From positions 126,001 to 190,000 of the forward strand of contig JAQFVV010006312.1 in the NCBI GenBank assembly GCA_028023455.1: a stretch of 64,000 bases of DNA. The letters are read 5' to 3'. This stretch comes from Epiperipatus broadwayi (lineage: Eukaryota > Onychophora > Udeonychophora > Euonychophora > Peripatidae). How positions within the stretch are numbered: the first letter of the stretch is position 1; every line of letters starts with the position of its first letter. Positions 26,680 to 37,957 of the stretch are shown one piece after another. The notes under the pieces were generated by a model. The model was given only the letters and a program-made list of their open reading frames with translations, ran no database searches and was not told where the DNA came from. The position numbers and the translations under genes are program-made.

Positions 26680-27640
26680 TGAAACAGATACATTGCTTCA
26701 AATATATAATTTGAAGTCCATCCCCCCAATTTAAAACTGTCAAGATAAAATAAAAAAGCTGATTCAGTTTTCAAAAATAAAAGTTAAAACAAAGAAATAA
26801 AAATATGACAGCAATTTAAAAATTAATTTTTAAAATATTAAAACTGCTATTAAAATGTAGTATTTTGCAAAAGTTTAATGTTTGCAGATTATCAAAAAAA
26901 AGCTGTAATTAACAATTAATAAAGAAAAAAGAGATTGCCATGGGCATAAAAAATCAAGAGATGCTTTTCGAAAACATCAAATAAGGGTTATTCAAATTTG
27001 TTCCTGCTAAAAGTAGATGGCTGATGAGGAAAGAAAATAACATATGGGCCTTAAAAAAGGTCACTATTGCTAATTGGTGCTAGATCAATTCAAAAAGCAT
27101 AAAGAGATAAATAGGGGAATAGAGATTGCTTTAAAAAAAATTTTTAACAGACATATTGTTAGAAAGCATCAAGACTCTTACTAGTGGAGTAGTGAAATCC
27201 AGATTATATGAATAATGGCCCAACAAAGCTTGGAGCACTATGAGTAATAAAAGAAGGAATCTGTAACTGATAAAAAAGGAATAAAAAAACAAGTGGTTAA
27301 AATATTATATCTTCAAATGTCTGACTAAATAGAAATTAGCTTTTTCTCTCTCTTCTGTCACCAGTTCAAAATGGAAGTCAAATAAAAAGCAAGGCCTGCA
27401 AATTGACCATCAACTCATCAAGCTCTCAGAACACCCCTTATTAATTGAAAAACTTATGGAGAACCTCCAACAGATGAAGATTCAGGTGAGGCGATTTATA
27501 TGCCTTTATAATACTTAAAGATATTTTATAAATTATATTTATTAAGTTAAATTATAAAATAATGAAATGTTACCTTTTAAATTGATTGATTGTAAGTAAT
27601 ACAAAAGTGAAATGTATTTAAAAATGGAATACATTGGAGC
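26680..27640. other. Unassigned region
   Basis: About 26.95-27.48 kb is less AT-biased and may be an eroded element, but I cannot assign a family on either strand. Frames are short. Confidence 0.35.
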
Positions 27641-27663
27641 AATAAGTTAATTAAAAATATTTT

Positions 27664-27767
27664 TTTCATATGTCATAGCATCTGCCGGGACGCGAACCCA
27701 CACCCGTCTGCAACCAACTACTTGCTTGCATGGCGGCTGCGATACCTCTCGGCTAACAACGCAAGAC
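27664..27767 (-). mobile_element. Short tRNA-like SINE insertion
   Basis: A 104-bp, markedly GC-richer insert is bracketed by the same 16 bp (taattaaaaatatttt) at 27648-27663 and 27768-27783: a clear target-site duplication. On the minus strand it shows an A-box-like TAGCCGAGAGGT and a B-box-like GGTTCGCGTCC followed by CGGCAGATGC. The 3' side runs into ATATGAAAA. The acceptor-stem ends do not pair and no clean anticodon arm is visible. It therefore looks like a retroposed tRNA-derived sequence rather than a functional tRNA gene. Confidence 0.72.
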
Positions 27768-27994
27768 TAATTAAAAATATTTTGTAAGATGCATTTATTA
27801 AAATAATTTATGATTTAATGAAATATCATTTTCTGGATTGATTATAAAATGATGTAAAATGAAAACATTTATTCTGAAGGACATTTATTATTTTACAAAA
27901 TGCTTGAATAGAATGAATTACATCTGGATCCACACATACATAAATGAATGAAATGTTTATATATGTGAATTAAGAAATAATAATAAAATACTTT

Positions 27995-28410
27995 CAAATA
28001 ATGACTTCAAACGACATTGATATGATGAATAAGTAGTTCAAACACACCTACATAATATATTAATTAATAATGAATCTTTTCCAAATAATGACTTCAAACT
28101 GCACTGATATGATGAATAAGTGGTTCAAACTCACACCTATATAATATATTAAGTAATAATAAATATTTTCTAAATAATGACTTCAAAATGCATTGATATG
28201 ATGAATAAGTGGTTCAAACCCACACCAAATAATATATTAAGTAATAATAAATCTCTTCCAAATAATGACTTTTAACCACATTGATATGATGAATAAGTGA
28301 TTCAAACCTCCACCTATATAATATGTTAAGTAATAATAAATCTCACAAATAAAGACATCAAAACTGCACCTACATGATGGATAAGTGGTTCAAACCTACA
28401 CTTGTATATG
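27995..28410. repeat. Minisatellite, about 88-bp unit, nearly 5 copies
   Basis: Unit starts fall at about 27995, 28082, 28170, 28259 and 28346, each beginning with AAATAATGACTTCAAA-like sequence and containing TTGATATGATGAATAAG. Spacing is 87-89 bp. Confidence 0.9.
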
Positions 28411-28422
28411 TTAAATAAAACA

Positions 28423-28565
28423 AATACTTCAATACAACTGGATTAAAATAAATTCTTCCAGATACCTGGATTAAAATAAATGTTTCAAGATACCTGAATT
28501 AAAATAAATACTTCAAGATACCTGGATTAGAACAAATACTTCAGGATACCTGGATAAATTAATTA
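28423..28565. repeat. Minisatellite, 28-bp unit, about 5 copies
   Basis: GATACCTGGATTAAAATAAA recurs with starts at 28461, 28489, 28517 and 28545. Confidence 0.9.
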
Positions 28566-28779
28566 CTTCTATACATATGTATATGTATCTATACAGATGA
28601 GGGAGTATCAAACCAAGAAGGACAATTCCCACTCAGGAACAATCAGAAAAACATCTGTAATGTGCACACAGATATAAAGATGGCCAGTATAGAGACTGTC
28701 AGCAAACTTTTCTTCTTTAAGAACTTTATATGTAATATTATTAAATAAAACTATTGTTTCAAAATAAATAGTATGTTTT

Positions 28780-29460
28780 GTCAATTTTATTTGTATCATT
28801 CATCCATTTGTGCACTGGTTCAGAAGAATCTTATGTCACCTGAGCTATGTCCAGAATAACTCAACATGGTAAGTAAGGTTGTAGTGAGATGGGAACTCTA
28901 GTGATGCCATTTGGGAAACCAAATACAGAAATTTCTAGATGTTTTCAGTCTCTATGGTGCTGAGTATCAGGAAATATTGCTGTAGGTGGGGTGACATCAG
29001 CATTGGGGAATGCCAATTGATAGTTCTTTCCTGCAATATGCTTATCAGAAAATAAAACCAACAAAGAGTGGAGTTGTTTGGTTGGTTGGTACATCCGGTT
29101 ACAATATATATATATATATATATATATTGTAACCGGACCCCCATACAACCCTTTTATTACATCAGTTGTAACAATTTTCTGATGAGCATGCTGTAGGTAG
29201 GAACTATCAATTGACATTCCTAATGCAGATGTTAATGCCTCCTACAACAATATTTCCTGCTCATCAGAGGATGTAGTACCATAGAGACTGGGAACATCTA
29301 AACATTTATATGTTTGGTTTCTCAAAAAGCGCCATTAGAGTTCTGTCTCACTACAACCTCACTTGCCTAGGTCTAGTTATGTCAGACATAGCTCAGAAAG
29401 CATGAGATTCTCATGAACAAGTGCTATAACTGATGAGTGATGCAATAAAACAAAACAGAA
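28780..29460. mobile_element. Fold-back element, about 320-bp arms, (TA)n at centre
   Basis: The left arm (about 28780-29103) and right arm (about 29129-29460) are reverse complements with substitutions and small indels. Shared landmarks include GTTGTAGTGAGA, GTCTCTATGGT, CAGGAAATATTG, TCAATTGATAGTTC and CATCCGGTTACAA / TTGTAACCGGAC. The exact centre is a (TA)n tract at 29104-29128. No transposase is encoded. Best read as a non-autonomous fold-back/MITE-like element. Confidence 0.8.
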
Positions 29461-29618
29461 TTGGACAACTGGATAACCAATTTAATTTTTAGTAACAAAA
29501 AAAAAAATTTATTAAATAACAATTAATTTGCAATTTCTAACGAAGTTCATTTCTATCCACATGATAACTCATCTTCATTTTACTTATGAAAGAGCTAGAA
29601 GCAGTTCTTTTTTTTTAT

Positions 29619-29935
29619 CAATAGTTCATTTACAAGTTCATTTATGAGAAGACGTTTGGAAACAGTCTAATTCAACAATAGTTCATTTTTGAATTCCTTT
29701 ATGAGAAGAAGCTTGGAAATATTCTAATTCAACAATAGTTCATTTTGAATTCATTTATGAGAAGAAGCTTGGAAATATTCTAATTCAACAATAGTTCATT
29801 TTGAATTCATTTATGAGAAGAAGCTTGGAAATATTCTAATTCAACAATAGTTCATTTTGAATTCATTTATGAGAAGAAGCTTGGAAATATTCTAATTCAA
29901 CAATAGTTCATTTTGAATTCATTTATGATAAGAAC
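29619..29935. repeat. Minisatellite, 56-57-bp unit, about 6 copies
   Basis: Copies start at 29619, 29676, 29733, 29789, 29845 and 29901 with CAATAGTTCATTT. The inner four are nearly identical. Confidence 0.92.
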
Positions 29936-30110
29936 CTTAGAAGCAGTCAAGCATTTATGGTTTATACAATAATTCATTTTGAATTCATTTAAGAGAAGAA
30001 CCTTAGAAGCAGTCAAGCATTTATGGTTTATACAATAATTCATTTTGAATTCATTTATGGGAAGAAGCTTGGGAGCAGTCAAGCATTTATGGTTTATACA
30101 GCATTTCATT
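29931..30110. repeat. Minisatellite, 66-bp unit, about 2.5 copies
   Basis: A derivative of the preceding unit with AGCAGTCAAGCATTTATGG replacing part of it. A minus-strand frame here yields repeated CINHKCLTASKV peptides. This is a consequence of a unit length divisible by three, not evidence of a gene. Confidence 0.88.
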
Positions 30111-30159
30111 ATTTTATGAATTATTATTGATTGGTAAACATTTAAACTCAGCAATTCTT

Positions 30160-30490
30160 GGTTTGTGGAGCATTTATCATTTGGTAATTGAAGCATTTAT
30201 AATTTAGTCAAATATAAAAGTATATTCATACACATAAACTCTGTTTGGCTTGTGGAGCATTTATAATTTAGTCAAATATAAAAGTATATTCATATACATA
30301 AATTCTGTTTGGCTTGTGGAGCATTTATCATTTAGTAATTAAAGCATTTCTAATTTAGTCAAATATAAAAGTATATTCATATACATAAATTCTGTTTGGC
30401 TTGTGGAGCATTTATCATTTAGTAATTAAAGCATTTCTAATTTAGTCAAATATAAAAGTATATTCATACACATAAGCTCTGTTACATTAC
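30160..30490. repeat. Minisatellite with 64/87-bp units
   Basis: TTTGGCTTGTGGAGCATTTA followed by TTTAGTCAAATATAAAAGT recurs. Some units carry an extra 23 bp (TCATTTAGTAATTAAAGCAT), which accounts for the two spacings. Confidence 0.85.
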
Positions 30491-30544
30491 CCAGATAGAA
30501 GTAATATGCAATTAAAGCATTTCTAATCCATATAGTAAATACGT

Positions 30545-30900
30545 TCAAATATTTTTATAAATAAATTTGCGTATAACTATTTCATAACTTCATTTTATAA
30601 CATATGATAAACATGTTCTAATATTTTACAAAATAAATTCTACGTAATTATTTCATAACTTCACTTTATAACGTATGATAAAGATGTTTTAATATTTTAT
30701 AAAACAAATTCTATGTAATTATTTCATAACTTCACTTTATAACGTATGATAAAGATGTCTTAATATTTTATTAAACAAAATGTATGCAACCATTTCATAA
30801 CTTCACTTCATAACATATGATAAAAATGTTTTAATATTTTATAAAAATAATTTTTATGTAGATATTTCATGATGTCAATTTATAATTTATGATAAAGATG
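30545..30900. repeat. Minisatellite, 71-bp unit, about 5 copies
   Basis: TTCATAACTTCA words at 30581, 30652, 30723 and 30794, and a weaker one at about 30866, set a 71-bp period. Each unit includes a TATGATAAA word and TAATATTTTA. Confidence 0.9.
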
Positions 30901-31480
30901 TCTAAACATTCCTATAACATAATTACCTTCCAGTTTTGCAGTCTAGTTTACTCAAAAGAAGGCGGGTTATTTCATCTATGGAAAGTCATGGCACAGCGTG
31001 GAGAGAGTGAAGCCGCTAATTTACCCCATTGTCATTATAATTCCTCTAGCAAAGCTTTCTTTTTCCATTTTCACGTTTTGTTAAAGCTATATTTTAATGT
31101 GTCAAAAGAATTAAGTAATACACTTTTTTTTTTAAAAAAAATTTAATATGTTCTGCCTCTCTGTGTAAGACGAGAGAAAAAAAAAAGTTCTTTTCTTCCG
31201 ATGACGTGCCTAATTTGAATACTGCCTCAGTTTAACCCAAGTATCTTTTTTTTTCTTTTTAATGATTGGATAATTAATTTCTTTTTTTTTTATTGAGACA
31301 GATAAAAAAAAAATAAGATGACATAACATTTTATTCAAATCCATCAGTCACAAAATTAAAAATATGATTTTTTTTTTTTTAACAATTCACAGCTTTTATT
31401 TCATTCCCAATTAGACTGAATCACGCTAGACATTTTTAAATGGGGGGGGGTCTTTTGAATATTTATATGAGGAACAGTAT
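30900..31480. other. Unassigned region with homopolymer runs
   Basis: A slightly GC-richer patch lies at 30955-31080, but the open frame across it (30889-31146) has no recognisable family features. Poly-T, poly-A and a poly-G run (31442-31450) follow. Confidence 0.35.
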
Positions 31481-31512
31481 ATCTGTTTCAATATATATAT
31501 ATATATATATAT

Positions 31513-31579
31513 AAACTCCAGGAATATAAAGTATATATATATATATATATATATATATACTTTATATTCCTGGAGTTTA
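31513..31579. repeat. Palindrome centred on (TA)n
   Basis: The left arm AAACTCCAGGAATATAAAG is exactly mirrored by the right arm, with a TA tract between them. It lies against a second TA tract (31491-31513). Confidence 0.9.
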
Positions 31580-31594
31580 GATATAATTATAGGT

Positions 31595-31968
31595 GATTTG
31601 AACCAAGACTTTCAAGCTCCCTTCACCTATCCAATCTATCTCATATCAATGATCTCCAATATATATATTTCATGCTGAACCAGTACTCATCAGTCAGTCC
31701 AGATCATTTCCCATATATATATAAAATCAATGCTATTTATATAATCAGTACTATCGTAATGTAATCAATGCTATCTTAATATAAACTGAACATTGATTAT
31801 ATATATGTGTGTAGGAGATGATGATCAGGACAACTGATGAATGTTGGTTCAGCATGAAATACATATATTGGAGACCATTTATCTTTTTCACATGTGTGTG
31901 GTCATGTGTATCAATTGTATGAGATAGTTTGGATAGTTGAAGGGAGCATGAAAGTTTGTATTCAAATC
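31595..31968. mobile_element. Fold-back element, about 130-170-bp arms
   Basis: Left landmarks (GATTTGAACC, CAAGCTCCCTTCA, CTATCTCATA, TCTCCAATATATAT, TTTCATGCTGAACCA, CATCAGT) recur in reverse complement at 31805-31968. The right arm has an extra ~30 bp near 31877-31908. The centre is AT-rich with a small repeat (ATCAATGCTAT). No coding content. Confidence 0.78.
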
Positions 31969-31980
31969 ATATATATATAT

Positions 31981-32589
31981 GTCCAAAAGATGGCGCTATA
32001 CCAAAACCGCCGAACAAGTGTAAGATTTGTTTTACATAAACGAAAAAAGAGTCAGAAATTAACTACCTCTTTCATTTGCTCACCCCCAGATCAGCTGATT
32101 TCAAGCTGGTTTGCTTGAACATAAATAACAAGTGATAGCAGGTTACGTGATTAACTTGTATTTGTTTTTTCATAAATGTACCTTTAGAGTTTTCTTGCAA
32201 TGATATATATTGCAGAGACTTTGATTATATGGTGATTCTGAACTGAGATCAGACCCATATAAATATCTAGCTTGCTAGGCTGGGTTTGAAGACTTTACCG
32301 GTCTGAAAAATTCACGCTTGCAATCTGATAGAAACGTTTTGCATAAACACTTGAGAGTCAGTGTTTTAGATCTAGTTTCTATACTCTATCCCCCACTGAG
32401 GATAGCAAACCAGCTTGAAATCAGCTGATCTGGGGGTGAGCAAATGAAAGAGGTAGTTAATTTCTGACTCTTTTTTCGTTTATGTAAAACAAATCTTACA
32501 CTTGTTCGGCGGTTTTGGTATAGCGCCATCTTTTGGACATAAATAACAAGTGATAGCAGGTTACGTGATTAACTTGTATTTGTTTTTTC

Positions 32590-32592
<3 letters not shown>
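31981..32592. mobile_element. Composite element: perfect 135-bp inverted repeats plus 54-bp direct repeats
   Basis: 31981-32115 is the exact reverse complement of 32404-32538 as far as I can check base by base. Each arm is followed on its right by the same 54 bp (32121-32174 and 32539-32592, beginning ATAAATAACAAGTGATAGCA), also without visible differences. A 229-bp unique stretch (32175-32403) lies between. The outer edges are TA tracts. No reading frame of note. The perfect identity implies recent origin, gene conversion or an assembly effect. Confidence 0.85.

Positions 32593-32631
<39 letters not shown>
32592..32631. repeat. (TA)n followed by (GA)n
   Basis: The compound microsatellite directly abuts the composite inverted-repeat element. 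Confidence 0.95.
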
Positions 32632-32770
32632 CATGCTAATAGTTCTAAGCAAGCTCTTTTTTAATGATAAAAGCCACAGGAGAAAACATTTGAAATCTTT
32701 ATCTAGAATTTCCCCAACCCCAGACTGTTTTTAAACTGTATCTCTTTTCAGTGAGAGGCTAGGACATTAG
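32631..32770. repeat. Partial direct copy of the fold-back element at 33.02 kb
   Basis: GAGCATGCTAATAG.TCTAA and the adjoining AATAAAAGCCACA / TTTGAAATCTTTATCTAG words recur at 33022 onward. Only the left arm and part of the middle are present. Confidence 0.7.
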
Positions 32771-33021
32771 ATTCAGAATACTAACTCAAGCCAAGCATTT
32801 ATCTAATACTTAATTATTAAAATGAAGATGTATGTCTTCAAATTCAGTTTTTCAACTGAAGAAGCTATATGGGCCTGAATTAAAGTCAGTGACCACATAT
32901 ATTAGTAGGTTTATTAATTTAATAAAGCCAAAGCCTTACCAGCCAAATTAAAATATTAATGAAAACAATTAATACATCACATGACATATATAGCTTGCAT
33001 TACCAATATGTAATAAATACA

Positions 33022-33232
33022 GAGCATGGTAATAGCTCTAAACAAGCTCTTTTTAATAATAAAAGCCACAAGAGAAAGCATTTGAAATCTTTATCTAGGC
33101 TTGTCTCCATCCCCAAATCGATTTTGAACTCTTCTTGAAACAGGGACAATCCTAGATAAAGATTTTAAATTCTTTCACTTGTGGCATTTATCATTTTAAA
33201 AAAAACTTGTTAGAGCTATTAGCATGCTCTTT
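33022..33232. mobile_element. Fold-back element, about 90-bp arms
   Basis: AGAGCATG.TAATAGCTCT opens the left arm and its complement closes the right arm (AGAGCTATTAGCATGCTCT). The inner ends pair through TCTTTATCTAGG / CCTAGATAAAGA. A fold-back/MITE-like unit related to the partial copy at 32.63 kb. Confidence 0.8.
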
Positions 33233-33249
33233 ATTTATTATATATTGGA

Positions 33250-34480
33250 AATGTGATCTATATAGGTCATAATGATATATGACTTGTTTTCACTTATATA
33301 TATTGTAATGCTAACGGATATCTGCATTACATGTTTCATAATTTTAAAAAGTATATATGATTAGTTTTAAGATTTTTAAAATGCAATTTTGTTAAATAAA
33401 AAAAATTGTTTATATTTTGCTTTTAAAATATAATAGAACTATTTGTTGGGGAAAAAATCTAAAAAGAATTAGAAAAGAATTTTTTCTCCCTTTTTTTAAA
33501 GCAAATGTATAAAGTAAAAGTAAGCAAATGTGAAAGCAGAATAAAAAGTAGTTTGTAAAAGAAAAACTTTTGAAAATGTAATTAATTTAAAAGTTGTCTG
33601 ATTTATAATATTGAAATTGAATTAATCAAAAACACTACATACACTATCTTATTGAGGTGATAGATGAATCTGTTCAAAAAATTAAGATAAGAAATGTAAA
33701 ATTAATTTTAAAAAAATAGATGTAAGGTATGATTTTAATTAAAAATAAATTTAAGTATGATAAACATTAAAAATTATAGAAAACAATGGAAGAGAAAATG
33801 TATAAAAACTGCATCTGGCTATTGTTGTTCAGTCAGGTTTGTTATACATATTTGGGATTGCTATTGGTATTATTGCTATACAGTCTGGGTCATATTATTC
33901 ATTCAATTTTGAGTCTAGCTATACAGAATGCAGAAGAATGCAGATTCAGAGTTTTGGAAAACTTTAAATGCCATAACAAACCAGTCATTAGTACTGCAGT
34001 CTACATAATGTAGAAGCTGCATAAGTCATAGGAGTATTCAGCAGGACTTCAGGCCCCAAGCCCTTAACTATTCTGCCTGAATCAATACCTGGAACCAATG
34101 TCAAGATTGTGAAGTAGAGGTTGCCACATACTCTCTCTCTCATTGTTTGACAGAAATCTTGAAGAAAAGCCATGAAGCCATAGATGGAGAAACAAAAAAC
34201 CAAACAGAAAATAAAACAAATGAAAAACTAAGTAAAGATGCTTTTAAATATGTTCTGATACACAGTCTAGACTCTGTATTTTAAATGAAATGAACTTTAA
34301 CAAAGAACTACTATAACTATAGCTTAAAGTAATCATTTAAAATTTTTTGTGTAAAATTTATTGTTATATTATGTTAAATATATGTGTATATAATTAAATA
34401 ATAATATTTGATTAATTGTTATTTTGTTTACTTTCTCTCTCTCTCTCTCTTTGTCACTGTGTCACAATGTAGAGATATTT
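33250..34480. other. Unassigned region
   Basis: An open frame at 33786-34013 starts with ATG and encodes a short Leu-rich hydrophobic stretch. It has no family resemblance or splice context that I can support. A (CT)n run lies at 34434-34451. Confidence 0.35.
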
Positions 34481-34489
34481 TATCTATTA

Positions 34490-34740
34490 AAGGAATTTGC
34501 TGGACCCCAAGACAGAGTGTGAGCTAGACATAGAATATGGCAAGCACCGAATTGTGGGCCTGTCATACAAAGCATGCTGACTATGTAACCTACAGATGGC
34601 TAGTGCCAGAGATTGATCCTCAAAACAAATAAAATGCTTTGGATGGCAGGGATTTGAATCAAGCAATCGAAAAGTGCTATAATTTGGAAATGTGATCATA
34701 GAATATGCTTTGTATAGCATTAATCTGATTATAGATACTG
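34490..34740 (-). mobile_element. Possible eroded tRNA-derived repeat
   Basis: On the minus strand a B-box-like GATTCAAATCC is followed by CTGCCATCCAAAGC. An AT-degraded upstream part could be the remains of an A box. No target duplication or tail is clear. Weak call. Confidence 0.25.
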
Positions 34741-34867
34741 CTGATGATTTATCTATCAATAATATTCTACTTCTATGCTTAAAAAGCTGGTCCATTTCCA
34801 TAATATTAAAAAAATTATATTACAAAAGGTATTTAAACCTACAAGAATAAACATCTCTTTCAGTGGA

Positions 34868-34891
34868 CCCAGTTCAATATATTGAACTGGG
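34868..34891. repeat. Perfect 24-bp palindrome
   Basis: CCCAGTTCAATA followed by its exact reverse complement. It shares the TTCAATAT/ATATTGAA core with the palindrome at 37.9 kb. Confidence 0.9.
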
Positions 34892-34899
34892 TGGTGTAG

Positions 34900-37240
34900 T
34901 AGATCGATTGGGAAACAACATCTAGCATAGACTTTTAACTCTTTAATACAATAGAAAATTGTGAATAGCAAATTTTAAGATAGACACATTGTTGACTTCT
35001 TATACATATAACATATGATACAATTATTTTTTATCAATTCGATCTACTCCATTGCAATTTATGTATTGCTCCATACTGGTCCCCTTAGAAAGAGAAGCAA
35101 AATACCCAGAGGGTACCTGCAACCAAGCCAGAGCTATATATAAGATACATAACAATGACTACATTTCAAGGCCACAGATGTTCTCAGCTGCAAAATTCAA
35201 CAGCTATCATTCAAAGCACTTTTTTAGTTTCGGAGAAACTCCAGGTGCCAGTTAACTACAAGCAGTTAACATGCTCTGAATAATGGTAAACTAATTCAGT
35301 GCCCAAGAAATCCCAACTAGTCACAAGATAATATAATAAATTGCTGCTTTAATTTCTCTGCTAAATTGATTTTTAGTAATATAATTAAAAGAAATTGACC
35401 AACAAATACTAATTTGTGGAATAGTTTATTTTAAATAAAATGTTTAATAGAATTTGTAAACTAATTTTATAAATTTTTAATTTCTCAAATAAACACATAT
35501 TATAGTAGGATATATATAGTAATGTAATATAAATGTAAAGCATTAAAATAAGTACAAGCATTCAAACACGCACACAAATAGTTCATTTTATGTGGCTATA
35601 GAGTTCATTTATTAAACTGACTTTGGGACACTTCAAAGATTGCAAATGGCTACATTAATTGATATTAAAAATTGGAATAAGAAAATGTTACTTATTACCT
35701 ATAGAATTTTGAAATGTGTTGGCTTCTTGCTGTTTGCTGCTTCATGTGTGTGTTTTACCAAATGTTTGGATTTTATGTTTCTGTTGAGGTTTTAATGATT
35801 GCTATTCCATGTTATTTCTATTTCAGGCAGTTAGACATTCCTGGTGGCTTCAAATTTTTAGATGGGCATTATTTCTATCAGGAAGGCTACTGATGTTCTG
35901 ATGACTGATGCTGAAGTCCATCACATGCTCTGAAATTCCTCAACACTACATTGTCTTTATTAACCAATATATATAACAGATGATTGACTTTAGATACATG
36001 AATGACTGATGCTAGATATGTGTATGCCTGACTGATGAAATTTTTGTCTCTATTTATATGATGACCTTGTAGTCATTTCTTTAATTAGATTTTAAATTTT
36101 CCCTCTGCTTTGATTAAATTATTAAGATAATCCCTGTTTTTTATGAGTTTTACTTGGTAGCCATTGTTAATTCCATTCTTAGTATACACAATCCTTGAGG
36201 AAAATTTTTAAATTATAAGCTTTCATTTGTTTTAATATTTTTATATTTACCTTTCATATTTTAATTTTTCAACACACACACACATTTTGTTGTTAGTAAA
36301 GATATTTTATTATATCTATGTTTTATTTTTTATTTCTTTATACACCTGGGTCTCGTTTTACATGATAGATAGGTTCCTCAGAAAACACGAGCAAACGAAA
36401 TCGTGCAAAAATAGACATAACTTACATTGAAAAAGGGGGGATGCGGTCTGTGATTTTTCAAAATTTGCATAAAAGCAAAGCACCAATGTAAAATTACTTT
36501 AAAATTCCTGTAAAAAAAAAATAAGGAAATAAAATATGACTAATAAAAAATTTCAAATTTGAAAAAAATTGATACAAGACAAACTTTTTTTAAATATAAT
36601 ATTTAATTTTATTCAAAATAATATATTTTTATGCATAATTTACAGTACAGTAATTTACATTTTTTAATACATGTTTTAATTATTATAGCTATTTGCCGAA
36701 AAACATGTTCGTTTGCAAACAACTAGCGCCAACTTCACACTCATGTTGTGTCAATGGTTTTCTGGTGACAACGTAATTAGTAATTAATCTTTGAGATGAT
36801 GATTTTATTAATTGTTTATGAAACTAACAACTAAAAATTAAATTCTTATTTTTGTTTTTAATTTTCAATTCCGTTTAAAAATCAAATTTCACATCACATT
36901 AATTTCAAGTCATTGTAAGTAATTTTTAAATTGTTAATTACAATTAAAAATCAGATTTTAATTTTTAATTGTCAAATTTAATTGTGCCCACTACTATTAC
37001 TGACCTTTTAAAAATAAACTTGTGGACACTAAATGATTAATAATTGATTGCATTCTTTTTTAAAAAGCAAAACCAGAATGTGATTTAAAATGCAAAATTA
37101 ACACGTACAATGTTTGAACAAATTTACATTATAATCTTGTGAAATTTAATGTGTGTATACATAAAATGTGGAAATCATGATTTTAATTTCATTATTGCAT
37201 AAAATCTTACTATTATAAAGCACTGAAAATATTGAAATTA
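34900..37240. other. Unassigned region
   Basis: A patch at 36345-36490 (CTGGGTCTCGTTTTACATGA, then AACACGAGCAAACGAAA) has a composition unlike its surroundings and looks like part of an interspersed repeat. I cannot name it. The rest shows nothing supportable. Confidence 0.35.
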
Positions 37241-37250
37241 CTAAGATGAA

Positions 37251-37346
37251 AGTCGAATTCCAATAATGTGCTATTACTTTCAATATAATGTAAGTGCATG
37301 AAATTTATTATTTAAAGTAATAGCGCATTATCGGAATTCAACTTCC
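37251..37346. repeat. Inverted repeat, about 31-bp arms
   Basis: GTCGAATTCCAATAATG and CTATTACTTT on the left pair with AAAGTAATAG and CATTATCGGAATTCAAC on the right, with few mismatches. The loop is about 34 bp. Confidence 0.75.
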
Positions 37347-37856
37347 GGTGAAACATGAATTGCATAACTTCAAAATCGCACACATTAAAATCAACTCGTT
37401 ATTTATGCACACATTATTATGTTAAAAAAAAATGGAGAGATGTTTTTAGTTTTTAAGATTTCTTTTTTTTTCTTTCAATTAAATGAAAGGAGACTATTAT
37501 TAACTTCATGTAAATGATTTATTTCTAGACCCATATAGTTTTAACTTTTCTAAGCCAAATTCTTTCCCCCAAATTACTCTTAAACTTTCTGATTTTTTTT
37601 TTTACTATTATTTTTCAAACTATTAAAACTTATACGAATGAATGACATTTGCTTTTTGGCAATAAACATTTATAGACAACTCTCTCAACTTATTCTGGCT
37701 TACACATTATTTATTAAAACCTTCATTTCCTTTTATGAAACTTATTTTGTAGTGATTTTATTTATTAGAATTTTAATTTTAATATTTTTACATTCTTTAT
37801 GAAAATTTTTATTCTTAATAATGTTAGATGAATTTATTACATGTACCTTGCTTAGC

Positions 37857-37861
<5 letters not shown>

Positions 37862-37906
<45 letters not shown>

Positions 37907-37923
37907 TATATATCAATATAGTT

Positions 37924-37957
<34 letters not shown>

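Noticed and set aside
27664-27767. Functional tRNA gene
   Set aside because: The acceptor ends do not pair, the anticodon arm is unclear, and flanking target duplications point to a retroposed copy.
29897-30196. Repeat protein with CINHKCLTASKV units
   Set aside because: The unit length of the minisatellite is a multiple of three, which keeps the frame open. Codon content and neighbourhood give no sign of a gene.
27995-30900. CRISPR array
   Set aside because: Adjacent units are whole tandem repeats without unique spacers, and the genome is eukaryotic.
30889-31146. Host coding exon
   Set aside because: Although composition is less AT-rich, no family, splice pattern or codon bias supports it.
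33786-34013. Leu-rich membrane protein
   Set aside because: Short, without homologous features, splice context or conservation evidence; T-rich DNA produces such frames by chance.
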